Shown here: positions 17,033 to 24,296 of the stretch, in pieces
Numbering within the stretch: the stretch's first letter is position 1
Layout of the letters: each line of letters opens with the position of its first letter
Position numbers and translations under genes: made by a program
The notes under the pieces: model-generated
What the model saw: the letters and a program-made list of their open reading frames with translations, nothing else
Databases searched by the model: none
Told to the model about the DNA's origin: nothing
Assembly (NCBI RefSeq): GCF_012726235.1
Contig: NZ_JAASAH010000007.1
Span: forward strand, 62,001-126,000
Direction: 5' to 3'
Length of the DNA: 64,000 bases
Source: Streptomyces sp. HNM0574
GTDB lineage: Bacteria; Actinomycetota; Actinomycetes; Streptomycetales; Streptomycetaceae

Positions 17033-17356
17033 TCAGGGCGAGAAGAGAGCGCCCTGAGCGGGATCGGGTTCGTTGCGGGCGCGTCGGGCGGTACGGCAGG
17101 CGGTGGCGTGGCAGGGGCCGCACCACGCCCGCAGCTCGGCGCGAGCCGCGAGGGTGGGGGAAAGGGTGGGATCAGCGGGGGCCGCGAGCAGCCGGTTGCG
17201 CTGCGGGCCCTTGTCGGCGGGCCGGTCGTGCTCACGCGAGCACCGGCCCCCGCCCTGGGTATGGTCGGCGCCGCAGGCCCCGGTGCACTGGCACCGGTAG
17301 CCGGCGACCCGCATCACGCGCCGCCACTGGCGAGCGCAGACGATCGGCTCACTCAT
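17033..17356 (-). CDS. Cysteine-containing AICE protein, HNH-like zinc centre possible
   Basis: A 107-residue protein (MSEPIVCARQWRRV...). Two Cys clusters, YRCQCTGACG and WCGPCHATACRTARR, flank a Cys-His-bearing stretch (CSREHDRP). Spacing suggests a zinc-stabilised treble clef like that of HNH proteins, but no complete HNH triad can be assigned. The ATG overlaps the stop of the methyltransferase by four bases, so the two are coupled. It might act on DNA with the methyltransferase; this is speculation. Confidence 0.62.
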   Translation of the reverse strand: MSEPIVCARQWRRVMRVAGYRCQCTGACGADHTQGGGRCSREHDRPADKGPQRNRLLAAPADPTLSPTLAARAELRAWCGPCHATACRTARRARNEPDPAQGALFSP

Positions 17357-18360
17357 GCCGCTATCCCGCCCTCGTCCACGCGGACGGCGTTGCCGAGCAG
17401 GTGAACCAAGGCCATTTCGGCCTGCTGCGGGACGACTCCGTTGCCCAGGGCGGTGAGTTGCTGGGTGCGGGTGAGGCCGGGGACGTCGGTGACGTGGCCG
17501 GCCGCCAGGCCCTGCATCCATTCGACGAACGCGGGGTTCAGCCGATCTCGAAGGTCAGTTGCTCGGGGTGCTGCCCGTCCGGTGACGTGCTCCCACCGTC
17601 GGATCGCGGGGGCGTAACGGCCCCACACAGAGTCGGGTTGCCCCGCCCGTAGGTGGGGCTGGTGCGGTCCCCGTCGGACGCGGTCGGTGTCGGCAGCAGG
17701 TTCACCACGACTTCGTTCAGGGGTCGGGCGTTGCGGTCCATCAGGTTCGATCGGCCCGACTTCCAGTCCCGGGCTGCCGGCGTCGGTAGGAGCGAGACGG
17801 CCGTGCGCAGGTCGGGGCCGCCCGTCCCGTGTCGTCCGGGCCCGTTGGTGTCGGAGGTGCGGGGTGTCGGCAGCAGCGACGGCGAGGAGGAAGAGCCGCC
17901 GGCGGCCGTGCGGGGCGCCGACGTCGGACGCGGGTACACACACCCATTCCGCATCGAACCCGAGGCGGGCAAGGTCGGCGAGGACGACATCGAATCCTCG
18001 TCGAAGGTGCCCTGCGACGTTCTCAAACACCGCGTAGCGGGGTCGTAGAACGCCAAGGGCACGGGCGATGTGGGGCCAGATGTGCCGCTCATCCTCTACT
18101 CCCTTCCGGAGCCCGGCGGTGGAGAACGGCTGACAGGGGTAACCCCCGCACACCACATCCACCGGCTCGACATGGCCGAAGTCGGTGACGGTCAAGTCCC
18201 CGAGGTTGGGGACGTCGGGGTGATGGTGGGCAAGGACGCGGGAGGCACCCGGGTCGGGATCTGCCACCCACACCACATCGCCGCCCAGGACGTCCTGGAC
18301 GGCCATGTCCAGGCCGCCATATCCGGTACACAGCGAACCGATCCGCAGCGGCGCCGTCAT
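17353..18360 (-). CDS. DNA (cytosine-5) methyltransferase
   Basis: A 335-residue C5 methyltransferase. Motif I is GSLCTGYGGLDMA (8-20), motif IV is GGYPCQPFSTAG with catalytic Cys76, motif VI is ENV (113-115), motif VIII is GRRRLFL (152-158), and motif X is ALGNGVVP. The segment between motif VIII and WGRYAPAIRRW, the usual target-recognition region, is atypical: Arg/Pro-rich, with less biased third positions, and it overlaps another plausible reading frame. It is coupled by four-base overlaps to genes on both sides in the spread operon. No restriction enzyme is seen, so it may protect the element during transfer. Confidence 0.88.
   Translation of the reverse strand: MTAPLRIGSLCTGYGGLDMAVQDVLGGDVVWVADPDPGASRVLAHHHPDVPNLGDLTVTDFGHVEPVDVVCGGYPCQPFSTAGLRKGVEDERHIWPHIARALGVLRPRYAVFENVAGHLRRGFDVVLADLARLGFDAEWVCVPASDVGAPHGRRRLFLLAVAAADTPHLRHQRARTTRDGRPRPAHGRLAPTDAGSPGLEVGPIEPDGPQRPTPERSRGEPAADTDRVRRGPHQPHLRAGQPDSVWGRYAPAIRRWEHVTGRAAPRATDLRDRLNPAFVEWMQGLAAGHVTDVPGLTRTQQLTALGNGVVPQQAEMALVHLLGNAVRVDEGGIAA
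17538..18092 (-). CDS. Possible overlapping gene inside the methyltransferase, other frame
   Basis: A 184-residue frame on the same strand as, and shifted by one relative to, the methyltransferase. The ATG has a strong GGAAGGGAG site six bases away. The text has features I associate with phage and AICE proteins encoded near cytosine methyltransferases: FYDPATRCLRTSQ, LPASGSMRNG and three LLPTP repeats. In the 3' half its third positions are visibly more G/C-rich than those of the methyltransferase frame. Alternatives: it is a target-recognition insert put out of frame by compensating indels, or a chance frame. Function unknown. Confidence 0.5.
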   Translation of the reverse strand: MSGTSGPTSPVPLAFYDPATRCLRTSQGTFDEDSMSSSPTLPASGSMRNGCVYPRPTSAPRTAAGGSSSSPSLLPTPRTSDTNGPGRHGTGGPDLRTAVSLLPTPAARDWKSGRSNLMDRNARPLNEVVVNLLPTPTASDGDRTSPTYGRGNPTLCGAVTPPRSDGGSTSPDGQHPEQLTFEIG

Positions 18361-19430
18361 GCCGCCGCCTTTCCCTCGGCGCGTTCGGCACGGAGGGTCT
18401 CGCGCAGCCCGCGGGCCTTCTCGGCGGAGGTGCGGACGGCCTTGCGGATGGCCTCGGCGGTCAGTTCCTCGGTCGACCAGTCGGCCGTCAACTTCCGTGC
18501 CTCGGTGAGGAGTTGGTCGGGTGTGCGTCGGGGGCGGGTCGACTTCGCGGCGTCCGGGACGACCGTGGTCGCCCGTCGCGGTCGGGTCGACTCGGCGGGC
18601 ACCGTGGCCCGGGCCCGGGGCGGCTCGACCGGCTTCACCGGGTCGACCGGCTCAGGCAGCGCGAGCGGCGCCCGGGCCACCGCGAGAGCGGGGGCCGGAG
18701 GGGCGGACTCTTCCAGCTCAGGGGTCGACTCCGGGCCGACGGGTTCCGTAGTCTCGGCCGCTTCGGTCGGGGACGGTTCGTCGGCCGACTGCCCGGGGGT
18801 GAACATCGACTGCAAGGCGGCGTTCGCACCGCCGGTGACGCGCTCGCGCTGGATCTCCAGCAGTCGACCGCCCAACGTCGAGTCGCCCGACCCGACCTTG
18901 CGGGCGAGCTTCCACGACTTCAGTTCCGACTCCGCGCGGACGTCCTCATCGGGGTGGTTGGCGGCGCAGGCCCGGTGGTAGGCGAGTTCGCGGACGAGGG
19001 CGGCGGCGCGTTCCTCGGCCTCGGCGTCGCGCCCGTCCTGGTGGACGACGATGCGCCGGGCGAGGAAGGCCATGCCCTCGGCGGAGACCGTCATGCCCAT
19101 CGGCGTGACGGCGTAGATCACGGCCTGCCCCAAATCCGTGGCGGCCGTGCAGGCCATGGCCGAGGCGGCGGCGGGCAGGACCCACAGCCCGATGCGGATC
19201 ACCAGCGGGGAGGACTGACCGAGCATCGTCAGCCCGAGCAGCACCAGCGCCAGCACAGCGGTGGCACCCTCGCCCGCGGCGACCGCGCCCACCGCCGTGC
19301 CCTCCCCGTACTTCGCGGAGATGTTGCTGAAGGTCCCGATCCCGCCCGCGACGCCGGTCGCGAGCATCGGCGCGAACGCCAGCCCCAGCACGATCTTCTG
19401 GAGCGTGCTGAGCGGATTTCCCTCGCTCAT
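18357..19430 (-). CDS. Polytopic membrane protein with long charged tail, probable spread protein
   Basis: A 357-residue protein. Four hydrophobic segments occupy the first 140 residues (for example FAPMLATGVAGGIGTF, TAVLALVLLGLTMLG, IGLWVLPAAASAMA). The rest is soluble: a Glu/Arg-rich helical part, a Pro/Glu/Thr-rich linker, then a basic C-terminal part (TPDQLLTEARKLTADWSTEE...). The ATG overlaps the upstream stop by four bases. Size, topology and neighbours fit SpdB-type proteins of Streptomyces conjugative elements. The tail could contact DNA or TraB, by inference. Confidence 0.7.
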   Translation of the reverse strand: MSEGNPLSTLQKIVLGLAFAPMLATGVAGGIGTFSNISAKYGEGTAVGAVAAGEGATAVLALVLLGLTMLGQSSPLVIRIGLWVLPAAASAMACTAATDLGQAVIYAVTPMGMTVSAEGMAFLARRIVVHQDGRDAEAEERAAALVRELAYHRACAANHPDEDVRAESELKSWKLARKVGSGDSTLGGRLLEIQRERVTGGANAALQSMFTPGQSADEPSPTEAAETTEPVGPESTPELEESAPPAPALAVARAPLALPEPVDPVKPVEPPRARATVPAESTRPRRATTVVPDAAKSTRPRRTPDQLLTEARKLTADWSTEELTAEAIRKAVRTSAEKARGLRETLRAERAEGKAAA

Positions 19431-19888
19431 GACGCGCCCCCGAGGGCGATCGCGGCCGTGATGCCGAAGAGGACGCCGGCGAGGCAGATGAGGTCGATGG
19501 CGCGGCGCAGGTTGCCGAACTTCGCGACCGCGATCCGGGCCAGGGCCTGGATGTGCTCGGCCCGCTGGTCCTGGGCCAGATCGGCGCGGATCTCGCCGGG
19601 GGCGAGGGTGGCCCACTTCGGCATGCCGACCCGGCCGGACAGGTTGGGGCGGACGGTGCGCAGCAGCAGACCGGCCGCCGCCGCGAGAGCGATCACGCCC
19701 AGCACGCCGACGGCGGCCGCCTCGGTCGGCAGGGTCACGTTGGTGGCCACGCTCACCGCGCCGGCCAGCAGCGCACCGGCGAACGCCAGCAGCAGCGACG
19801 ACTTGGAGTCGGTGCGGGAGATCTCCGCCTTCACATCCGCGTGAGCCGCAGACAGCGCCGCATCCGTGTGGTCCTGGTTGGGGTTCAT
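19427..19888 (-). CDS. Pycsar-effector-like (DUF5706-type) membrane protein
   Basis: A 153-residue protein with the pattern of the Pycsar effector family as I recall it: an N-terminal helix, RTDSKSSLLLAFAGALLAG, a second helix, VRPNL, then EIRADLAQDQRAEHIQALARIAVAKFG and a last helix. In Pycsar defence such proteins are activated by cyclic pyrimidine nucleotides and disrupt the membrane, but no cyclase is encoded nearby. Here it sits in a chain of four-base overlaps with spread genes, so a transfer role or an exclusion role are both possible. Confidence 0.65.
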   Translation of the reverse strand: MNPNQDHTDAALSAAHADVKAEISRTDSKSSLLLAFAGALLAGAVSVATNVTLPTEAAAVGVLGVIALAAAAGLLLRTVRPNLSGRVGMPKWATLAPGEIRADLAQDQRAEHIQALARIAVAKFGNLRRAIDLICLAGVLFGITAAIALGGAS

Positions 19889-20079
19889 GAACGGCCTCCC
19901 GTACGAGCGTTGTGGCGGTGCCAACCGGCGAACTGCAGGGCGAATCCGAGAGCGGCGGCGAACATCAGCCGCTGGTTGCCGGTCACCATCGCCCCGACCG
20001 CACCCGCGGTCGCCAGCACGATGCCGACCAGGACGAGGACGAGCGCCAGGCCCTTGAGCGGGTTCGGAGTGGGGCTCAT
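19885..20079 (-). CDS. Small membrane protein, SpdD-like
   Basis: A 64-residue protein with two hydrophobic stretches (GLALVLVLVGIVLATAGAVGA and LMFAAALGFALQFAGW) and a basic C-terminus. The start overlaps the stop of the preceding gene and the stop overlaps the next start, each by four bases. Size and location match the small Spd proteins in pSAM2-like operons. Confidence 0.65.
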   Translation of the reverse strand: MSPTPNPLKGLALVLVLVGIVLATAGAVGAMVTGNQRLMFAAALGFALQFAGWHRHNARTGGRS

Positions 20080-20333
20080 GCCGCCGCCCCCGTCTCCACG
20101 CCGTTCGCGGCGTCACGGCGAGCGGCCAGCAGCTTCCGGCGGGCCCGGCGGATACGCCGCTCGTCCAGCTCGCTCGCGGGCCGGTCAAGGGCCACGATCT
20201 GCGCCTCCAGCAGCGCGACGCCCGCCTCGATGACGGGCATCTCCCGCTCGATCGCGTCCAGCTCCGCGACCGTGGGCTCACGGTCGGGGACATCGGCGGT
20301 AACGACCGCCTCAACAGCTCCGATGTACCTCAT
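20076..20333 (-). CDS. DUF6284-like AICE protein
   Basis: An 85-residue, probably all-helical soluble protein. The central text PTVAELDAIEREMPVIEAGV and LDRPASELDERRIRRARRK agrees with what I recall of DUF6284, a family common in Streptomyces elements. GAGAGGAG precedes the ATG at 20333. It is upstream of, and coupled to, the spread genes. Function unknown. Confidence 0.72.
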   Translation of the reverse strand: MRYIGAVEAVVTADVPDREPTVAELDAIEREMPVIEAGVALLEAQIVALDRPASELDERRIRRARRKLLAARRDAANGVETGAAA

Positions 20334-20507
20334 GACGGGTCGTGCTCCTCTCTGGTGGAACGGCCCAGCACAGCGGCCCCGGTGTTGCCTCACCGGGGCC
20401 GCGCGCAGTTTCTGGGGATGCCGGCGATATGCCGGAGCGCCCCGGTCGGGATTCGATCCCGCACCCTCACGGCTCCTGCCGGGGCTGGTTCAACAAGTTG
20501 CCGAGGG

Positions 20508-20720
20508 TCAGCGACGCAGCAGCTTCGCGAACCCGCTCGCGAACTCCTCGATGAACTGGTGGCTACGAGCGGCCTCCAGGTCGTCCTTGGTGTAGCCGTA
20601 CTTCTTGATGTCCTGCCGCATCGCGTACTCGGCCTCCTGCCGGGTACCCCCGGCCCGCAGAACGCGCTTGGTCGTGGTCGCCAGCTGCTCGGCGACGATC
20701 TCGCCACGGGACTCGAACAT
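20508..20720 (-). CDS. Small soluble AICE protein, unknown function
   Basis: A 70-residue charged protein (MFESRGEIVAEQLATTTKRV...) with no membrane helix. AGAGGAG precedes the ATG with suitable spacing. It is the first gene of the minus-strand block that runs toward tra and rep, downstream of the palindromic operator region. No domain recognised. Confidence 0.65.
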   Translation of the reverse strand: MFESRGEIVAEQLATTTKRVLRAGGTRQEAEYAMRQDIKKYGYTKDDLEAARSHQFIEEFASGFAKLLRR

Positions 20721-21411
20721 CGGGGCTCCTCTGATGTGGTTGGAGAGTGCTCATCAAGCGGGCAGGCGTGCCGAGTTCGGCGTCCTGCCCGCATGACGAG
20801 TGGCAGCACGGTGGGGAACATCAGGCCCCGGTCTGCCTCTCGCAGGTGCGGCATCCAGACAGGCCCTTTCCAGGTGCCCGTGTGCCGCCCTAACGCGTCT
20901 CATGCGGAGGCTGCCGAGGTCATCGCGCCCATCTGCCGGACCAAGCCGGTATGGGGATGCGCCGCTCGCTCGGCCGGCCGCCCCAGGTCTCCCCGAGATA
21001 CGGCCACCGCCCGCATGCCCGGGGATGTCCTGGCCTCCCCGGCCGCCATTCAGACCTGCACAACAGGCCGGTACACCTCAAGCAACAACCGCTTCCTTCG
21101 GGTCCGACAGCAGGCACCTAGGCCCACCACCTCGCCCTCCGGGCTAGGCATTGCACCCGGTGAGACCGGAGCCTCATCTGGTGCGCACCAATAGAATGCA
21201 TCTGGTGCGCACCAGATGCAAGCCCCTTCGCGGATTCCCCGCTCGGCGGCCCCCTTGGTGCGCTTCCATGGGACTGCGCGAGAGCGCGCGCCGGTAGCCA
21301 ACTGGGCTTCACCGCAAGGTGGTTAAGTCGGCTGTTAACCCATGACGACCTGCGGCTTTGTGCGGCATGCTGGAGAGCCACTGCTCGGCCGACCGCTCAG
21401 GGGCGGATGAC
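20721..21411. other. Regulatory gap between divergent AICE gene blocks
   Basis: Nearly 700 bases without a convincing gene. It separates the minus-strand spread/tra block from the plus-strand XRE regulator and carries twin palindromes at 21175-21220. A minus-strand frame spanning the palindromes (about 21050-21301) has poor codon bias and is not accepted. Confidence 0.55.
21175..21220. promoter_or_regulatory. Twin operator-like palindromes
   Basis: CATCTGGTGCGCACCA occurs twice: at 21175-21190, and again inside a perfect 24-bp palindrome at 21197-21220 whose half-site is TGCATCTGGTGC. The copies start 24 bases apart. Position between divergent blocks suggests binding by the element XRE protein or the GntR-Nudix protein. 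Confidence 0.6.
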
Positions 21412-22548
21412 ATGGCGAACGGATTGCGGGCCGCGCGAGCGGCGCGGGGGATGTCTCAGGAGCGGCTCGTACGCTCGATCGAGGCGTACGCCAGGCAGAA
21501 GCGGATCGAGGTCGCGAGCGTCAGCAGCCTGCGTACGTACGTCTCCGAGTGGGAGAACGACAAGCGCCGGATCAATGACCACTACGCGGCCGCCCTGCGC
21601 GCGATCCTCGGCACGACGGACAGCGAACTCCGAGGTCAAGAAGTCGCCCCGCGCCCGCCGGACGCACGGGCGGACGGGTACGACGAGCTGCTGAACCGCA
21701 TCGACTCAGCGCGGAACGTCAGCGAGTCGATGGTGCAGACGTTCATGGACCAGACCGAACTCCTGCGGACCATGGACCGTCAGATGGGCGCCGCGAGCAT
21801 CGTCGACCAGATGACGAACCACCTGGGCACGCTTCAGGAAGCGCTCACCTTCGCGGTGCTGCCCGACACTCGGCGCCCGGTGGCCGCCGCGCTGACGGGA
21901 GCGTCGACCCTGGCCGCCTGGCAGGCGCTGGACGGCGGGTACGTCGAACGCGCCTGGCGGAACTACGAGTTGGCGAAGTACGCGGCGAAGGAAGCGGACG
22001 CGCCGATGTTCCTCGCTCACGCCATGGGCGAGCAGGCGTACGTGCTGGGGGAGGCGGGGAGGCCGGACGACGCCGTGGCCCTCGTGCGGCACGCACAGGA
22101 GGCGGGAGGTCAGCGGCTGTCGCCGAGGCTTCAGGCATGGCTGCACGCCGCTGAAGCCGAACTGTGCGCGAAGGCCGGCATGCCGGACGACTGCCACCGC
22201 GCGATGGACAACGCGCTCGCCTGCCTCCCCGCCGGAGAGCTGGCACGGGACGACGACATGCCGAGCGTCTTCCTGAACCAGGGCCACCTGATCCGGTGGC
22301 GCGGCAACGCGCTCGCCCTACTCGGGGACGACGGCGCCGTGAGCGACCTCTACGAAGCTCTCGACGCCGTCGACCCCAGCTTCATCCGTGCGCAGGCGGG
22401 ACTGCGATGCGACCTGGCGCAAGCACACCTGGTGCGGGACGAGCACGACCAGGCCGTGGAACACCTGCGTGAGGCCCGGCTCTTGGCGAAGCGCACCGGG
22501 TCAGTGCGACACCAACGCCGTATCGACCTGCTTACTCAGCAGCCGTGA
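21412..22548 (+). CDS. XRE-type regulator with TPR-like C-terminal region
   Basis: About 378 residues. The N-terminal 60 residues form a helix-turn-helix of the lambda repressor class (GLRAARAARGMSQERLVRSI...YVSEWENDKR). The rest is helical with TPR-like text (AMGEQAYVLGEAGRPDDAV, AQAHLVRDEHDQAVEHLREA), a design frequent in Streptomyces regulators. The ATG at 21412 was chosen for the start of the HTH; upstream ATG 21364 and GTG 21358 are possible. Its 3' end overlaps the convergent GntR-Nudix gene by 17 bases. It may read the palindromes just upstream. Confidence 0.8.
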   Translation: MANGLRAARAARGMSQERLVRSIEAYARQKRIEVASVSSLRTYVSEWENDKRRINDHYAAALRAILGTTDSELRGQEVAPRPPDARADGYDELLNRIDSARNVSESMVQTFMDQTELLRTMDRQMGAASIVDQMTNHLGTLQEALTFAVLPDTRRPVAAALTGASTLAAWQALDGGYVERAWRNYELAKYAAKEADAPMFLAHAMGEQAYVLGEAGRPDDAVALVRHAQEAGGQRLSPRLQAWLHAAEAELCAKAGMPDDCHRAMDNALACLPAGELARDDDMPSVFLNQGHLIRWRGNALALLGDDGAVSDLYEALDAVDPSFIRAQAGLRCDLAQAHLVRDEHDQAVEHLREARLLAKRTGSVRHQRRIDLLTQQP

Positions 22549-23389
22549 AACGGCCGCGGTTGGCGAGGATGTGGAGCAGGGCGACGAGCGTGCCCGACCC
22601 CATGAGGTCGCCCCGCTTCATCAGGCCCCGGACATCGGCGAGGGGGACCCACTCGATGTGGCCGGCCTCCTCGCGGTCCGTCGGCTCACCGATGCGCTTG
22701 GCACCCCTGGCCACGTAGATCTCGTGCGGCGAGTCGACCATGCCCACCATGGGCTGGAAGGTGACCACGTGCTCCAACGACTCGGGCCGCCAGCCGGTCT
22801 CTTCCTCGACCTCACGGCGAGCGGCCTCCGCCGAGTCCTCACCGGCGTCCACGATGCCGCCCGGCAGCTCCCAGCCCCACGCCTGCGGGACGAACCGGTA
22901 CCGCCAGAGCATCAACACCCGGTCCTGATCGTCCAGAACCGCTGTGATCACGACATGCTGAAGCCGCACGACGTGGTGCTCGAAGCGCTCAACGCCGGGA
23001 GGCTCGACGTCCACGAGGTCGGTGGCCATCCACTTGTTGTCGTAGATCCTGCGCTCGCCGTGGATGGTCCACGGCTCCAGCCCCTCCGGCGTCGGCGTGC
23101 TCACGCCGCCGGCCACACGGTACGAGCTGCGGTCGTAGACCTCGATGTACCCCTCCGACACGAGACGAGCCAGGACCTGACGCAAGGCCGTGCGCCGCAC
23201 GGGCAGCAGGTCTTCGAGCTTCCGCTCACTCGGCAGCTTCTCGCCGGGCTCGTACTCCCCTGACTCGATCCACCTGCGGATCTCCTTGTACGCGGCCGTC
23301 GAGTTCGGACCCATCCTCGGAGCACTCTCCACTCTCATCAGCTGATGCTCATCAGCGTAATCGCGTGGTTCAACCTGACACAGCGCCAT
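22532..23389 (-). CDS. GntR-family regulator fused to a Nudix hydrolase domain (KorSA-Pif-like)
   Basis: A 285-residue two-domain protein. Residues about 30-95 are a GntR winged helix (AAYKEIRRWIESGEYEPGEKLPSERKLEDLL...VSEGYIEVYDR). Residues about 115-270 are a Nudix fold with an intact box from 178: GIVDAGEDSAEAAR followed by REVEEETGW. In pSAM2 the transfer repressor KorSA is GntR-type and the immunity factor Pif has a Nudix motif; here both are in one chain. GGAGGGG seven bases before the ATG at 23389 decides the start; ATG 23338 lacks a site. It probably represses transfer genes and limits redundant transfer. Confidence 0.87.
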   Translation of the reverse strand: MALCQVEPRDYADEHQLMRVESAPRMGPNSTAAYKEIRRWIESGEYEPGEKLPSERKLEDLLPVRRTALRQVLARLVSEGYIEVYDRSSYRVAGGVSTPTPEGLEPWTIHGERRIYDNKWMATDLVDVEPPGVERFEHHVVRLQHVVITAVLDDQDRVLMLWRYRFVPQAWGWELPGGIVDAGEDSAEAARREVEEETGWRPESLEHVVTFQPMVGMVDSPHEIYVARGAKRIGEPTDREEAGHIEWVPLADVRGLMKRGDLMGSGTLVALLHILANRGRFTAAE

Positions 23390-23497
23390 GGTGATACCCC
23401 TCCCGTGACGTAAGCGCAGGCATGCGAGACCGAAAGCATCCGGCCGTATCCGACCATTCACCCTCGGACACGTCTATGCCTGGACAAGACTGATCTG

Positions 23498-24019
23498 GTG
23501 ATTGCTCAAGTGCCTCTTCATGGCCTTCTTCGCGGTGCATGCACAGCCGCCCTCGTTGCGGCCCTTACGGTGTCGGCAACCGCCTGCAGCAAGCTCCAGA
23601 CTCAGAGTCCAGAAGGGCACTCTGAGAGGCTGGAGAAGGCCGCCGGCGTCTCAGACTTCAAGATCACCACCTCCCGTGACCTGTGGGACCACACTCGGGA
23701 CAGCCCTCGCAGCGGTAAGCCGATCGCCGACCTGAGCAAGGCGAAGGTAACCCGCTCCAAAGAGAGCAAATACTTGGTCGACGTCCACCTCACTGGCACG
23801 CAGCTCGTGCAGTACCTACGGGATCTCGACCACCAAGCGCACCGCGGCGAGTGGGGCGGCAACAGTGACCCGATCGCGGTTCGCACGTATGACGCGCTGG
23901 CACCTGTAGTCGACTCCATCAAGAAGGGGGAGCGACCGAAGGCGGTGCCCACTGTCGTCATCGACGACAGCCCGGCCTCACCCTCGTCTGCCCCTGCGGG
24001 TCCCGACTCAGCATCGTGA
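23498..24019 (+). CDS. Putative lipoprotein carried by the element
   Basis: A 173-residue protein with a signal peptide and lipobox-like VSATAC at the end of a hydrophobic segment (GACTAALVAALTVSA). The mature part is hydrophilic with a Pro/Ser-rich tail and no recognised domain; TGTQLVQYLRDLDHQAH is the most regular stretch. The GTG start has only a weak ribosome site. It is the last gene before the right att site. A role in surface exclusion is conceivable for a lipoprotein cargo gene, but is not shown. Confidence 0.65.
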   Translation: MIAQVPLHGLLRGACTAALVAALTVSATACSKLQTQSPEGHSERLEKAAGVSDFKITTSRDLWDHTRDSPRSGKPIADLSKAKVTRSKESKYLVDVHLTGTQLVQYLRDLDHQAHRGEWGGNSDPIAVRTYDALAPVVDSIKKGERPKAVPTVVIDDSPASPSSAPAGPDSAS

Positions 24020-24160
24020 GCGGAGACACCTCAGCTGGGTCAGGCAGTCGAACACGTCTGACATCAATGCCGACATCAACGTCCACGACCAACAGCGTTC
24101 GACCGCATACGGACGAGGCTCCCGGCTCCGGACGCACCGGTGTACGGCAAGGCCCTCAGG

Positions 24161-24213
24161 CCGCCTGAAAAGCGGAAGGTCGCCGGTTCGACCCCGGCCC
24201 CAGCCACCGCAGC
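24161..24213 (+). repeat. att site (int-distal end), 3' fragment of tRNA-Phe
   Basis: The second copy of the 53-bp repeat. It is the original chromosomal 3' part of tRNA-Phe, now separated from its 5' half. It should not be annotated as a functional tRNA because the D arm and 5' acceptor strand are missing. Confidence 0.93.
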
Positions 24214-24250
24214 AAGAAGCCCCACCAGGTCCGCCCGGTGGGGCTTCTTC
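24214..24250 (+). terminator. Original terminator of tRNA-Phe, displaced by integration
   Basis: AAGAAGCCCCACC and GGTGGGGCTTCTT form a strong hairpin directly after the right att repeat. It would have ended the tRNA cluster transcript before the element inserted. Confidence 0.8.
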
Positions 24251-24296
24251 GTGTGTGCGGGCCCAACTCCGTGCTCCGAAGGCGGAGTTCGGGGCG

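Larger units (their letters stand above)
9060..24213. mobile_element. Integrated actinomycete integrative and conjugative element (AICE), pSAM2-like
   Basis: About 15.1 kb bounded by an exact 53-bp direct repeat made of the 3' part of tRNA-Phe. It contains the full set expected of an AICE: tyrosine integrase next to the intact tRNA, excisionase, Prim-Pol and helicase replication genes, a single FtsK-like transfer protein, small spread-type membrane proteins, and GntR/Nudix and XRE regulators. No type IV secretion genes are present, which fits the double-stranded DNA transfer of Streptomyces elements. All hallmark genes look intact, so the element may be functional. Confidence 0.92.

Noticed and set aside
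21050..21301. 83-codon minus-strand frame over the palindromes
   Set aside because: Poor codon bias, Trp/Cys/Arg-rich translation made from the repeated palindrome, and no ribosome site.
23331..23356. CTCATCAG direct repeats as an operator for the GntR-Nudix gene
   Set aside because: With the better-supported start at 23389 they fall within the coding sequence; only two short copies are present.
24161..24205. tRNA-Phe-like sequence at the right end of the AICE
   Set aside because: Only the 3' part from the anticodon arm is present. It is the att repeat, not a gene.
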